From Devriesea agamarum (GTDB lineage: Bacteria; Actinomycetota; Actinomycetes; Actinomycetales; Dermabacteraceae), in the NCBI RefSeq assembly GCF_900070355.1, contig NZ_LN849456.1, positions 2,108,001 through 2,172,000 of the forward strand: a stretch of DNA of 64,000 nucleotides, given 5' to 3'. Below the pieces are notes generated by a model. That model was given only the letters and a program-made list of their open reading frames with translations, did not search any database and was not told the DNA's origin. Each line of letters begins with the position of its first letter. Positions within the stretch are counted from its first letter, which is position 1. Of this stretch, positions 1 through 8,655 are shown one piece after another. A program made the translations under genes and the position numbers.

Positions 1-589
1 AAAAAGTGTCCGGCTGGAGCTGGTTGCTTAGCCGTGTAGTCAGGCCCCCGAACGCGGTGAGCGAACGCAGACCAGCACGCATGTCATCGTCGAGATCGTC
101 GATTATGGCGCGCACAATCAGCGGGATGAAGTTCGCCAGCTGCACGTTGCCGTCGGCTCCCGGCTGAGGATGGTCGATGCACACGCACCCAACCCGTCGA
201 TAGACCCGCAGGGCCGCCGTATTTGCCGGGTTGACGGTGAGGGTGAGAACGCTGAGTTTTTCGCGCAGCATGCAGTCAGAGGCCTCGCTGAACAATCGTC
301 CTGTGACCACTGATTGGCGATAGCGCGGGGCTACGAAAAACATGTCGGCAATGCCTTCACCGGGGTGTGCGGTGCGTCGGCCATTGCTGCGAAATACTCC
401 GATCGTGCCGATAACCCGGTCATCGTCACAGGCCAGGAGAAAGCAATATGGGCCCCGGTCGGTAATTTCCCGATGAAACTGCTGTGCTGTGACGCCGCTG
501 CTCACCGGATTCGGGTTGTCGGCGTGGGAGGTAAAGAGATCGGCGACGGCGGGAGCATCGCTTTCCCGGTAATCCCTAATAATGACCAT
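1..589 (-). CDS. GNAT-family N-acetyltransferase, C-terminus cut by window edge
   Basis: The reading frame starts at an ATG at 589 and is open to the left edge, so at least 196 residues are present and the stop lies outside. The translation begins MVIIRDYRESDAPAVADLF and contains the GNAT pattern: a central strand with DRVIGTIGVF, a cofactor-loop region around VAPRYRQSVVTGRLF, and the C-terminal stretch LTVNPANTAALRVYRRVGC, which is typical of the last strands of GNAT enzymes. The classic RxxGxG/A pyrophosphate loop is degenerate. It sits 21 bp downstream of the FabZ-like gene on the same strand, so it is probably the next gene of the biosynthetic operon. An acetyl or acyl transfer in product tailoring or self-protection is inferred only from context. 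Confidence 0.75.
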   Translation of the reverse strand, partial: MVIIRDYRESDAPAVADLFTSHADNPNPVSSGVTAQQFHREITDRGPYCFLLACDDDRVIGTIGVFRSNGRRTAHPGEGIADMFFVAPRYRQSVVTGRLFSEASDCMLREKLSVLTLTVNPANTAALRVYRRVGCVCIDHPQPGADGNVQLANFIPLIVRAIIDDLDDDMRAGLRSLTAFGGLTTRLSNQLQPDTF

Positions 590-610
590 CGTGGTGTTCT
601 TTCGCGGGTG

Positions 611-1243
611 TTAACCGAGTCGCTCGGTCACGATGAGTGTTCCTGCGGCAACCACCTTGCGATCCACGGTCGCCCGCACCTGGGCTTCGCGCAGACCGGA
701 ATATCGTGCGCCGAGCCGGGCAGACAGGTTCAAAACATCGCCGGGCACAACCAGCCGTGAGAACTTCATCTTGTTGATGGATCCCAAATAGCCGACGTGT
801 TGGCTCAGCTGTGAAGACGTGGCGCCGTCATCGGGTGACCCGGTGACCTGATGGGTTGTCTGCCGGGCGCTTTGCTCGGTGGCTTTCGCTGCGGCTTCTT
901 TGTGTTCGGCGATATAGATCACCGCGATGAGCTGTGCGAGGGCTTCAACAATCATCACCCCGGGCATGATCGAATGATCGGGGTAGTGGCCGGCGAAATA
1001 CGGCTCGTTAATGGAGACGGCCTTAATTCCTTCGCCGCTCAGCCCGGGGTGGACATTGTGAGCGCGGTCGATCATGAGCATGGGCCAACGATGCGGCAGC
1101 ATTTGCTTAATGTCGTCGCTGGAATAGGAATATAGCTGCTGCGATGTGTCCCCTGTTTGTGGGCATGTTTTCTGGGCGTACCTATCTTGGTTGGCAGGTC
1201 CCTGGGTCGAACTTTCTCGTAGGGGTAGCGATACGGAGGTCAT
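611..1243 (-). CDS. FabZ-like 3-hydroxyacyl-ACP dehydratase
   Basis: Hot-dog fold dehydratase of 210 residues. The family signature is clear: LPHRWPMLMID near residues 49-59, then the catalytic His at about 86 in FAGHYPDHSIMPGV and the catalytic Glu at about 100 in PGVMIVEALAQ. The family removes water from 3-hydroxyacyl-ACP to give trans-2-enoyl-ACP. Two features differ from standard FabZ of about 150 residues: a 40-residue N-terminal tail and a low-complexity insertion at about residues 112-140 rich in Ala, Gln, Ser and Thr. The start overlaps the stop of the upstream carrier-protein gene by 4 bp, indicating translational coupling. With FabG, FabD and the carrier protein it would form a discrete reducing acyl-chain module; no ketosynthase is visible in the window. 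Confidence 0.85.
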   Translation of the reverse strand: MTSVSLPLRESSTQGPANQDRYAQKTCPQTGDTSQQLYSYSSDDIKQMLPHRWPMLMIDRAHNVHPGLSGEGIKAVSINEPYFAGHYPDHSIMPGVMIVEALAQLIAVIYIAEHKEAAAKATEQSARQTTHQVTGSPDDGATSSQLSQHVGYLGSINKMKFSRLVVPGDVLNLSARLGARYSGLREAQVRATVDRKVVAAGTLIVTERLG

Positions 1244-1542
1244 GATGCGGGAGTGTTGCGTTCGATGTGGTCGACCATTGCGTTAATGGAACCGAAGGCT
1301 TGGGAATCGTCATCGCTTACCGACACCCCGAATTCGTTATTGACCATCACCACGACTTCGAGGGTGTCCAGCGAATCCATTTCCAAACCTCGTCCAAATA
1401 GAGGTTGATTATCGGAAATGATGTCAGGGCTAGTTTCTAGGCCCAGGCTGTTAATGATGTTGTTTTTGAGTTTCCAGTTCGTCGCCATTCGCTGCTCGGC
1501 TTTGTCGCGAATAGAGGCGGCATTGAGATGTGATGTAGACAT
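1240..1542 (-). CDS. Acyl carrier protein (first of two in the cluster)
   Basis: A 100-residue protein with the acyl carrier fold signature. The segment GLEMDSLDTLEVVVMVNNEFG carries the phosphopantetheine-accepting Ser at residue 57 in the DSL motif, followed by the helix II and helix III pattern of ACPs. A roughly 20-residue N-terminal extension precedes the fold. Its 3' end overlaps the FabZ-like start by 4 bp and it follows FabG after a 149-bp gap, so it most likely carries the growing acyl chain handled by FabG and FabZ. The second ACP of the cluster sits beside the AMP ligase, which suggests two different carrier-bound substrates. Confidence 0.9.
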   Translation of the reverse strand: MSTSHLNAASIRDKAEQRMATNWKLKNNIINSLGLETSPDIISDNQPLFGRGLEMDSLDTLEVVVMVNNEFGVSVSDDDSQAFGSINAMVDHIERNTPAS

Positions 1543-1691
1543 ATGGGGTCCTTTTCGGTGGTGAAACGGTGATGGGTTCGAGGGGCGATGGGCCGGTTGC
1601 GGCCTCGTCGGCTCAGCTCTTTCGCCTCAGCTCTGTCGGGATCGCGCTGGGTGCTCTGGTTGGTTCGGATGGGCAGCGACAGAGCGTCAAG

Positions 1692-2453
1692 TCAGCCGGT
1701 GATCATGCCGCCATCCACGGTGAGCACCTTGCCGGTGACATAGGAGGCGGCTGGGCTGGCTAAGAAGGTGACGCACTGGGCAACCTCGCTGGCGGTTCCA
1801 AGTCGTCCCAGTGGGATGGCGCTGGCTGCCTGTTCGCGGGAAGAGGCTGACAATTTGGCGACCATATCGGTGTCGATGAAACCCGGAGCCACGCAGTTGA
1901 CGCGGATGCCTCGGCTGGCGGTTTCGAGCGCGAGGGTTTTGGTCAGGGCGATGCATCCGCCTTTGCTGGCGGCGTAGTTGATCTGTCCGCTGCGACCGGC
2001 GATGCCGCTGGTGGAACTGATCACCACAATGGAGCCGCCGCTGCTGTACATGGCCTTTACGGATTCGCGAGCGCATCGGAATGTGCCGGTGAGATTAGTG
2101 TCGATGACGTCGTGCCATTTGCGGGTGCTCATCGTGGCGGCGTGACCGTCAGAGGTGATCCCGGAATTGAGCACGCTCACATCCAGGCGTCCGAAACGCT
2201 CTCGGACCGCGCGGAAGGCGGCGAGTACGCTCGCATCATCAGCGGTGTCCAGGTTCAAGACCAGGGCCTGCCTGCCCGCATCCTCAACTTGCTCGGCGAT
2301 TTGCTGCGCCGCCTCTGCTCGCAAGCGATAGGTGATGGCGACATCGCACCCGGCTTTCGCCAGCGCGACCGCGGTGGCGGCACCGATTCCGCGGGAGGAA
2401 CCGGTCACAAGTGCCACAGTGCCCGGAGTAAACAGATTCATCAGCTCAGCCAC
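1692..2453 (-). CDS. FabG-like 3-oxoacyl-ACP reductase (SDR family)
   Basis: Classical short-chain dehydrogenase/reductase, 253 residues. The cofactor loop is VALVTGSSRGIGAA, the structural NxG motif appears as VLNSGIT, the catalytic Ser lies in ISSTSG, and the Tyr-Lys pair is in YAASKGG. The C-terminal VTGKVLTVDGGMI is typical of FabG. The expected reaction is NADPH-dependent reduction of 3-oxoacyl-ACP. The chosen start is a GTG at 2453 that overlaps the SbnB-like stop by 8 bp and has GAGGGTGA a few bases upstream; an ATG at 2441 is possible but has no clear ribosome-binding site. Gene order with ACP and FabZ downstream supports a discrete acyl-chain reducing set rather than primary fatty-acid synthesis. 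Confidence 0.88.
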   Translation of the reverse strand: MAELMNLFTPGTVALVTGSSRGIGAATAVALAKAGCDVAITYRLRAEAAQQIAEQVEDAGRQALVLNLDTADDASVLAAFRAVRERFGRLDVSVLNSGITSDGHAATMSTRKWHDVIDTNLTGTFRCARESVKAMYSSGGSIVVISSTSGIAGRSGQINYAASKGGCIALTKTLALETASRGIRVNCVAPGFIDTDMVAKLSASSREQAASAIPLGRLGTASEVAQCVTFLASPAASYVTGKVLTVDGGMITG

Positions 2454-3627
2454 GGGTCACCTCACCCTCATCCGCGGCGTGATCTTGCGCGGAGTGGTCT
2501 TGCGCAGGGCGGCTGGGTTGCACGGGGCTGTCTTGTGCGGCGTGGCCATGCGCGGGGCCGTCCTGTGTGGACTCTCCCTGCGAGGTGAGGTCGCTTGGCG
2601 CTAAGTTGCCGTGGCTCGCGCCGGTGACCGGGTGATGCTCGGGGGTGAAACCCTCCAAATCCACGCCGACACCGTGACGTTGGCAGTAAGTGAGAACCTC
2701 CCTGGCCAGAGCAATATCGAGCACGCCTAGCCCAAACGGGGAGAACACGATCCGTTTGGCCTCGGGCACGGCAGCGGCACCGAACAGCATGTCGCCCAGC
2801 GAGCAATCAATGAAGTCCCGGTGACCGCGAATTTTCTCGGCCAGGTGCAGGCTGGTCTCTTCCCGGCACACGTGGTCGGGATCATCGACGACATTGGCGG
2901 CGGTCAGAATCGACTGAGGCGTCAGATCGCGCAGAGACAGATGTAAAACCACCTGATGCGCAGGACCAGGCAGCTCCGAGAGGTCTAGCGAATGGCTGGA
3001 ATCGGTGGTGGCAATGGTGACCGTATCGCTGCTTTCAAAAACGTCCGCGGGACAATCAGCGGTGGTGACGGTGATCTCGCGATGCGCTAGGGCCAGTAAC
3101 CCGCCGAATGTTTGGGCTCGGTGCGGTAAAACGTCGTGCACCACGATGGTGCGCAAATCGGGGTGCAGCTGCGCGAGCTCGCGCACGGTCTGCAAGTTGA
3201 TGGTGCCGCACCCGATCACCCCGACGGTGTGCACGGGACGACCGCAGTGCAAAACCTGGCTGGCTAAAGCCCCGCTGGCCGCGGTGCGAGCGATGGAGAT
3301 CTGACTGGATTCAAGAACCGCCAGAGGATAACCGGTGTCCGGGGAGTTCAGGATCAACAGAGCCGACGCGCGCTGCTGGCCCTGTTCGGTATTGCTCGGA
3401 AATGAAGCAATCCACTTCATCCCCATGGCTTCGTGATCCCCCTCCAGATGAGCTGGAAGGGCGATGATGCGATCCGAGGGGTGATTCAGCGGACGCAGAA
3501 AACACGAGAACGGCACAACGGTGTGGCCGAGGCTATGCATCATGTAGGCGTGTTGCACAGTGCCGACGGTCGATAATTCGGGGCTAGAGAGGGCGCGGGC
3601 GACATCCGCGCTATTGAGCGCTTTCAT
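2446..3627 (-). CDS. SbnB-like N-(amino-carboxyethyl)-L-glutamate dehydrogenase (ornithine cyclodeaminase family)
   Basis: This 393-residue protein belongs to the ornithine cyclodeaminase/mu-crystallin family. It shows the GMKWIASFPSN segment, the ASALLILN strand, the TAASGALASQVL helix and a Rossmann loop HTVGVIGCGTINLQT. SbnB of the staphyloferrin B pathway oxidatively splits N-(1-amino-1-carboxy-2-ethyl)-glutamate to L-2,3-diaminopropionate and 2-oxoglutarate using NAD. The SbnB assignment rests on the direct 4-bp overlap with an SbnA-like gene plus the SbnI-like gene upstream. The last 50 residues are a low-complexity tail of repeated Ala-Gln-Asp-His elements not expected in the family. 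An ordinary ornithine cyclodeaminase is the alternative but is unlikely beside SbnA. Confidence 0.85.
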   Translation of the reverse strand: MKALNSADVARALSSPELSTVGTVQHAYMMHSLGHTVVPFSCFLRPLNHPSDRIIALPAHLEGDHEAMGMKWIASFPSNTEQGQQRASALLILNSPDTGYPLAVLESSQISIARTAASGALASQVLHCGRPVHTVGVIGCGTINLQTVRELAQLHPDLRTIVVHDVLPHRAQTFGGLLALAHREITVTTADCPADVFESSDTVTIATTDSSHSLDLSELPGPAHQVVLHLSLRDLTPQSILTAANVVDDPDHVCREETSLHLAEKIRGHRDFIDCSLGDMLFGAAAVPEAKRIVFSPFGLGVLDIALAREVLTYCQRHGVGVDLEGFTPEHHPVTGASHGNLAPSDLTSQGESTQDGPAHGHAAQDSPVQPSRPAQDHSAQDHAADEGEVTRG

Positions 3628-4826
3628 TGGGCTTTCCTTCGGGACAGGCGTTGTGGAGTGAGGTCAATCGGCTGCGGGTTCTCAAGAGAGAACGCCCAGG
3701 TCTCGGGGCTCGGCAAAGGGCCTAGGCGCTCACGCACCCAGGACGGCGAGTACACGGTGTCCAGGTATCGGTTACCGCCATCGGGCATCAGGGCCACGAC
3801 GTGAGCCCCGGCCAGTTCGCTCCCCAGCTGCCGGGCGCACCGCACAATGGCGGTCGCAATCGCGCCGGATGAGCCACCGAGAAGCAGCGATTCAGTGCGC
3901 AAGAGTTCCTGGCAGCCGATAACACAGTCCATATCGGTCACCAGAACGAGGTAATCCGCGAGCCCGTCAGCCATGAGCTGCGGGCGCACGGCAGCTCCGT
4001 GTCCGGGGATGTAACGGGGGCCGTCGATCAGGGGCTCCCCGAAGATCCGGCTCGATATGGAATCCACCGCAATCACGGTGACATCCCGGCCAAGACGGCG
4101 AAGCTCCTCGGAACATCCCCGCAGGGTGCCGCAGGACCCGGCGGCAACCACCAGGTGAGTGATGTCGGGTACGTCGCGCAGAATCTCGGCGATGGTTGCG
4201 CGGTGCGCACGCGGGTTATCAGGATTTTGGTACTGGTTTGGCCACCAGGTATTCGGGATTGTCCGGCAGATCTCGTGGACCCGGGCCAACCGTGCGGGCA
4301 GGTATTCACCAGTGGCAGGATCTGGATGCTCAATCACCTCGACCTGCGCACCGTAGGCGCGCATCAAGGCGATATTGGTCGGGGTTGCCTTGACGTCGGT
4401 GACGCAATGGAAACGAAGACCGTAGGCGGTGCACAGCTGGGCTAGCGCAATGCCGAGGTTGCCGGAGGAGGATTCCACCACCGTGGTGACGCCCGGGATA
4501 ATCCGGTGATCGTGAAGAGCCCGGGTGAGCATCATCTGGGCAGCTCGAGCTTTAATACTGCCGCTCAGATTGTATTTTTCGAGCTTCGCGTACAGCGTGA
4601 ACGCGGAGGTAGACAGGAATTTATCGAGTCGGATCAGCGGGGTGTTCCCAACCATGGTTGCCAGGGTGTGGGTCACTGATTGGTGCGGCACAGGATCTTC
4701 GCTGGGCAGTGCCAGGCCTTCGCTGCACAGTGCGGTGCGCTCTTCGGGCGGCGCAGAGCCGTCCTTGGGATGCAGCGGGAGCTCGGGGGCCTGTTCGGGC
4801 ATAGTGGCGGTGGCTAGCAGGCTCAT
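3624..4826 (-). CDS. SbnA-like PLP enzyme, N-(amino-carboxyethyl)-L-glutamate synthase
   Basis: Cysteine-synthase-fold PLP enzyme of 400 residues. The PLP Lys is K92 in NLSGSIKARA, the substrate loop is SSSGNLGIA and the phosphate-binding loop is GGSSGAIATA. SbnA joins O-phospho-L-serine and L-glutamate to give the intermediate cleaved by SbnB. The start is an ATG at 4826 that forms a 4-bp ATGA overlap with the LanB-like gene. The gene ends with a 4-bp overlap into sbnB. The first 50 residues before HTLATMVGNTPLIRL are an extra Pro/Glu/Leu-rich tail absent from SbnA of about 326 residues. Plain cysteine synthase is less likely because of the SbnB and SbnI neighbours. Confidence 0.88.
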   Translation of the reverse strand: MSLLATATMPEQAPELPLHPKDGSAPPEERTALCSEGLALPSEDPVPHQSVTHTLATMVGNTPLIRLDKFLSTSAFTLYAKLEKYNLSGSIKARAAQMMLTRALHDHRIIPGVTTVVESSSGNLGIALAQLCTAYGLRFHCVTDVKATPTNIALMRAYGAQVEVIEHPDPATGEYLPARLARVHEICRTIPNTWWPNQYQNPDNPRAHRATIAEILRDVPDITHLVVAAGSCGTLRGCSEELRRLGRDVTVIAVDSISSRIFGEPLIDGPRYIPGHGAAVRPQLMADGLADYLVLVTDMDCVIGCQELLRTESLLLGGSSGAIATAIVRCARQLGSELAGAHVVALMPDGGNRYLDTVYSPSWVRERLGPLPSPETWAFSLENPQPIDLTPQRLSRRKAQ

Positions 4827-7264
4827 CGCGGTTCGCCTTTCGCCATCGCAACCCAGTGCTTGCGGGTCACATGGAAGCGGAACTCGCTGGTGTAGCGGCC
4901 CCCGTGCTCGTCGGTCAGCCAGCTTTCCTGCGGATGAGGAAGACACTCGCTCGCGGTGACGCGCGACCCTCCACTGAGGCGTTCCTGGCGTACCAGCCGG
5001 GTAAATGTTGACACCAACAGCGGACTTGTGAAGTCGACATAGACAGGTTTGGTTTCGCTGGGAAACTTCATAAAGACACAGCTCGGCAGCTGGTGGGCCC
5101 GGCGCCACCGGTCCACGGTGGCAAAAACGTCGGCTTCGCTGGCGTGACCGGGCAACGACAGGTCATCTAGACCCACCTGCCAGGTCTGCCGAAACAGCAC
5201 CAGATCATCAATCGTCAGACGCGGAGCTGAGGAGCCGGGAAGGCCAATTTTGAACGCATCGCACGCGAGGATTGAGAGGGGAACGGCCCATAGCTCCGCC
5301 AGGGTGGCAGTGCGCTGATCTGGGAACACGCCGATAAAACCGGTGTCGTGGGGGCGCAGTTCGATACAGCCAGCAGGAACGACATGGCGCGGGTCAGTCG
5401 GGATTGCCGTGGTGAAGCCGATCCCGGTTTCGGAGGTACCGATCCGGGCGGGTTTGGTGCGTCCGGTGTTGCGCCGCCACGCTTCGGGGAAAAGCGGCAC
5501 GATCCTGCTGCTGCCGAGCACGGTATTGATGGCGTCGCGCACGATCAGGTTTGCTCTGTCGGCCAGTGGCCATTCAAACAGTGGGGTTTCGCAGGAGGCG
5601 AGGCAGGCATGCAGCTCGCTGATCACCACCTGGTAGTTGCCCTGAGCGATCTCCTCGGCGGAGGAGGTGAGGATGTGAATATCGGGGCTGTGCACAGCCA
5701 TCGCCGGAATCAGGTGGTCTGGCAGTGGGAACTGCCGGTGGACTTCGGCGGCGATGTCGGCGGATTTCATGCACACCCGGTTGGCGTGACCAGAGGCGTC
5801 GCCCAGGATGGCATTCCACCGCTGGGAGAGTTCCGCGGTGACCCCGGTGAGGGTGGGGGTGTCATCGCCCCAGAACAGGGACATGGACGGCGCCCATACG
5901 TCGGCCAGGGTGAGGGTGTGTCCGGGCCTCATCCGGGAGGAGATCAGGGTGGTGAGCTGCTCGGTGTAACGGGCGGTGAGCTCTGCGGCAAACCAATCGG
6001 CAGAGCGCAGAACCAGGTCCAGCGGGGCGGAAATACGCTCTAGCAGATCCCGTCCGATACCGGTGTCAATCCCCTGGTCGCAATCGAAATAGGCGATAGT
6101 GCGAGCGGCATAGGCCCGACCTTCATGGCGCTGGGCTTTCTCTTGGGTGAGCTGTGTGAACTCTTGATCGAGCCGACGGATCAGCGTGCGAATATCCCGG
6201 TGTCTGCGTGGCCTTGCGGTTAGGGTCGCGGTGAGCTGGTCAATTAGCTGGTTAAACCGGGCCAAGGTCTCCTGGCAGCGGATGCGAGTGACCGAGCAGT
6301 CAATAGCATCGACCCGGTCGGAGAGGAGCTGCCAGGAGATGGGCGAGATCGGCAGCGCCCCGTTCCAGTGCACCAAACGTTTGCGCGCGTATCGGGTGAT
6401 GATCTTTTCGACGATCTCCCGGGTGAATTCCTGGCCGGGGTGGCGCTCGCGCAAGGTTGTGAGAATGTCCGGTCCGGTGCGCATTCCGTCGATGAGGCTC
6501 AGCACCGCGAGATCCGCAGCGGGCACTCGCAGCGGCGGCAGCGAGCGCCGGCGTATGATCCCGTGCTCCGGGTCAATCGCGTGGTCTACGCGCACCAGCG
6601 GAGGGAACCACCAGCGGGCTCCGGCATCAGCCAGTTGGGCGGCAATCGCGTTAATTGCCCAGGCCTCTAGTCGGACGACGGTGGCGCGCGGGGTTCGAGA
6701 GAACGCGGTGGGTAGGCAGGCCGTGTCGGTCTGACCGATTGGAATCCAGGAAATCGGGCCGAAATAGCCAATGGATTCGGCTTTGCTGCAATAGCGCTGC
6801 CAGTAGCTCGCGACTGCGCGCTCGCGGTTGCGACGCTTGGACCTCGGGTAGGTGTCGATGGGGCCGAGTTTTGCGACACAGGTGTCGATGAGCTGAGGGT
6901 TTTGCCAGGTGATCGCGGTCAACAGGTCGGGGTCTGCGCAAAGCTTGGCTATCGCGTTGGATGAGTGCACGCGCTCAGCCTCGAACAGCTCGGTGAAGGC
7001 GTCGGCGTCGAGGTCGCCGCGATCCAGATCCTCTAACGCTTTGGCTAATGCATCGCTTTGTAATAGGTCTAGGCCGTCGGCGGAGAAGCCTGCGCTGCGC
7101 AATAACCCGGCTCCGAACACTGCCCACGGGGTGGTGCCAAGCGGCACTGTGCGGTGCAGCAGGTCCCGGATCGCGGGTGCGGAACCATGCGTGGAGCTGA
7201 GCGCGTCATCCCCGACGCTGGCCGGGTCACGGTGGGAGTAGTTCGTCATGGTGGTGGTGCTCAT
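4823..7264 (-). CDS. Stand-alone LanB-type (lantibiotic dehydratase N-terminal) enzyme
   Basis: An 813-residue protein resembling the glutamylation half of LanB dehydratases. Recognisable parts are the early RRNRERAVASYWQRYCSK segment leading into ESIGYFGPISW (about residues 143-175), WWFPPLVRVDH, a middle region with LHACLASCETPLFEWPL, and the C-terminal stretch FMKFPSETKPVYVDFTSPLL. Full LanB enzymes transfer glutamate from Glu-tRNA to Ser/Thr and have a separate elimination domain; that domain is absent here. Stand-alone relatives known as PEARLs add amino acids from aminoacyl-tRNA to a peptide. No precursor peptide or LanC gene is visible, so its acceptor is unknown. It overlaps both neighbours by 4 bp, between the aminotransferase and sbnA-like genes. 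The family call is fairly secure; the reaction is inferred. Confidence 0.7.
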   Translation of the reverse strand: MSTTTMTNYSHRDPASVGDDALSSTHGSAPAIRDLLHRTVPLGTTPWAVFGAGLLRSAGFSADGLDLLQSDALAKALEDLDRGDLDADAFTELFEAERVHSSNAIAKLCADPDLLTAITWQNPQLIDTCVAKLGPIDTYPRSKRRNRERAVASYWQRYCSKAESIGYFGPISWIPIGQTDTACLPTAFSRTPRATVVRLEAWAINAIAAQLADAGARWWFPPLVRVDHAIDPEHGIIRRRSLPPLRVPAADLAVLSLIDGMRTGPDILTTLRERHPGQEFTREIVEKIITRYARKRLVHWNGALPISPISWQLLSDRVDAIDCSVTRIRCQETLARFNQLIDQLTATLTARPRRHRDIRTLIRRLDQEFTQLTQEKAQRHEGRAYAARTIAYFDCDQGIDTGIGRDLLERISAPLDLVLRSADWFAAELTARYTEQLTTLISSRMRPGHTLTLADVWAPSMSLFWGDDTPTLTGVTAELSQRWNAILGDASGHANRVCMKSADIAAEVHRQFPLPDHLIPAMAVHSPDIHILTSSAEEIAQGNYQVVISELHACLASCETPLFEWPLADRANLIVRDAINTVLGSSRIVPLFPEAWRRNTGRTKPARIGTSETGIGFTTAIPTDPRHVVPAGCIELRPHDTGFIGVFPDQRTATLAELWAVPLSILACDAFKIGLPGSSAPRLTIDDLVLFRQTWQVGLDDLSLPGHASEADVFATVDRWRRAHQLPSCVFMKFPSETKPVYVDFTSPLLVSTFTRLVRQERLSGGSRVTASECLPHPQESWLTDEHGGRYTSEFRFHVTRKHWVAMAKGEPR

Positions 7265-8643
7265 GGCGCCGTCATTTCGTCAGTGGGAAGGGGCCGCGGC
7301 CCGTCGTGGATGTCGTGCGAGCCCTGGGTGTCGTGTGAGCCCTGGATGTCATGTGAGTCGTGGGTGTGGTTCAGGTCGCCGGTGAGCGCGCAGGCTAGTC
7401 GCCGCGCTCCGTCGGCCAGCAGGTCTGGGCGACAATGGCTGAACGACAGACGCAAGCAGGTCCGGTACGGGTGATGCTCGCTGATCGCGAAGTGGCAGCC
7501 GGGAACGTACATGACTCGGTGCTGCGTGGCCCGCTCGGCGAGTTGAAAGGTGTCGATTCCGTCGGGCCCGGTGAGCCAGAGGTAAAACCCTCCGGACGGT
7601 TCGGTCCACCGCCACCCGGCATCGGTCAGAGCGCTCTCAGCGAGGGCACGACGCAGGCTCTCGTGCTTTGCTCGATACCGTTGCCGGTAACCGTTAATCA
7701 GCGCGTCCCAGCCCGCCTCACGCGAGATGATCCCGACGATGTCGTGGGCCAGTGCCGACGGCGACAGGGTGAGAACTTCCGTCGCAGAACGCAGCTGATC
7801 ATGCAGGTAGGTGGGCGGGTCAATCCAACCGCAGCGCAGCCCGGGGGCGAGCACTTTGGAGAAGGTCCCGAGGTAGACCACCCGCTCGGGAGCGATAGAT
7901 TTCAGCGCTGGGAAGGTCTGGTCGGTGAAGGACAGTAACCCGTATGGATTGTCTTCGACTACCAGCAGGTCCAGGTCGGCGCAGACGCGCATCAGCTCGC
8001 GACGACGCTGAGGGGGCTGGGTGATGCCGGTCGGGTTATGGAAGGTCGGTACGGTGTATACAAAACGCACGCGATGCCCGGCCCGCCGAGCTGCTTTCAC
8101 GCATTCAACCAGTGCGTTGGGATTGAGACCGTGCTCGTCGATGGGGCAGTCAACCAGGGTCAGCCCCGCGAACTGGAAGGCCGCACTAGCCCCCGGGTAG
8201 GCGGGTGATTCGCAGATGACCGCGTCTCCAGGTTCGGCCAGTCCGCGGGCCACGGCGACCAAAGCGGTTTGGGAACCGGAGGTGGGGATCAGATGCTCAC
8301 TGGCGGGGATGTGTTCGCGGGCGGTGAGGTCCGTGATGGCACTGGTCAGGGGACCGCGCACGGTGAGCGGCGAATACTGCAAAAGGGTTGAGGCGCCGAG
8401 CCGGAGCCGACGGGCGATGTGTTCGGCGAGTTCATATGCGGGCAGGTCGGTGAGGTCGGGAAGGCCGCCGGCAAACGAAATGGTGCCTGGATGCAGCTCG
8501 AATAGGTTTGGCATCTCGACGCCTCGGCGGGGCCGGTTGCGGTCGGTAGCTCGATTCGTGGTGCTCTCGGGTGCGGCTGTGGCGGGTTCTGCCGACGGTC
8601 GTTGTGTTGTCCCCAGGTGGGCCGTGGGGTGGTGGGGGCTCAT
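7261..8643 (-). CDS. PLP-dependent aminotransferase, class I/II (AAT/MocR-like catalytic domain)
   Basis: A fold-type I aminotransferase of up to 460 residues without the GntR helix-turn-helix found in MocR proteins. Diagnostic motifs are ISFAGGLPDL, LIPTSGSQTALVAVARGL, VPTFHNPTG, VVEDNPYG and the PLP-Lys region YLGTFSKVLAPGLRCGW. The substrate cannot be read from sequence; relatives act on 2-aminoadipate, aromatic or branched amino acids. The C-terminus ends in three near-identical hexapeptides (SHDIQG type) that match an 18-bp DNA repeat. The ATG at 8643 lies 12 bp after the upstream ACP stop; an internal ATG at 8514 with GAGG seven bases upstream is an alternative that would remove a 43-residue disordered leader. 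Confidence 0.82.
   Translation of the reverse strand: MSPHHPTAHLGTTQRPSAEPATAAPESTTNRATDRNRPRRGVEMPNLFELHPGTISFAGGLPDLTDLPAYELAEHIARRLRLGASTLLQYSPLTVRGPLTSAITDLTAREHIPASEHLIPTSGSQTALVAVARGLAEPGDAVICESPAYPGASAAFQFAGLTLVDCPIDEHGLNPNALVECVKAARRAGHRVRFVYTVPTFHNPTGITQPPQRRRELMRVCADLDLLVVEDNPYGLLSFTDQTFPALKSIAPERVVYLGTFSKVLAPGLRCGWIDPPTYLHDQLRSATEVLTLSPSALAHDIVGIISREAGWDALINGYRQRYRAKHESLRRALAESALTDAGWRWTEPSGGFYLWLTGPDGIDTFQLAERATQHRVMYVPGCHFAISEHHPYRTCLRLSFSHCRPDLLADGARRLACALTGDLNHTHDSHDIQGSHDTQGSHDIHDGPRPLPTDEMTAP
7311..7364. repeat. Three tandem 18-bp units inside the aminotransferase gene
   Basis: Units at 7311-7328, 7329-7346 and 7347-7364 share the pattern TGTCGTGTGAGCCCTGGG with a few substitutions. 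They encode the repeated hexapeptide near the C-terminus of the aminotransferase and keep the frame open. Confidence 0.8.
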
Positions 8644-8655
8644 GGTGAGGGTCCG

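Noticed and set aside
4823-7264. A classical class I lanthipeptide operon
   Set aside because: No LanC cyclase, no elimination domain, no precursor peptide and no LanP/LanT; the neighbours are diaminopropionate and acyl-chain genes.
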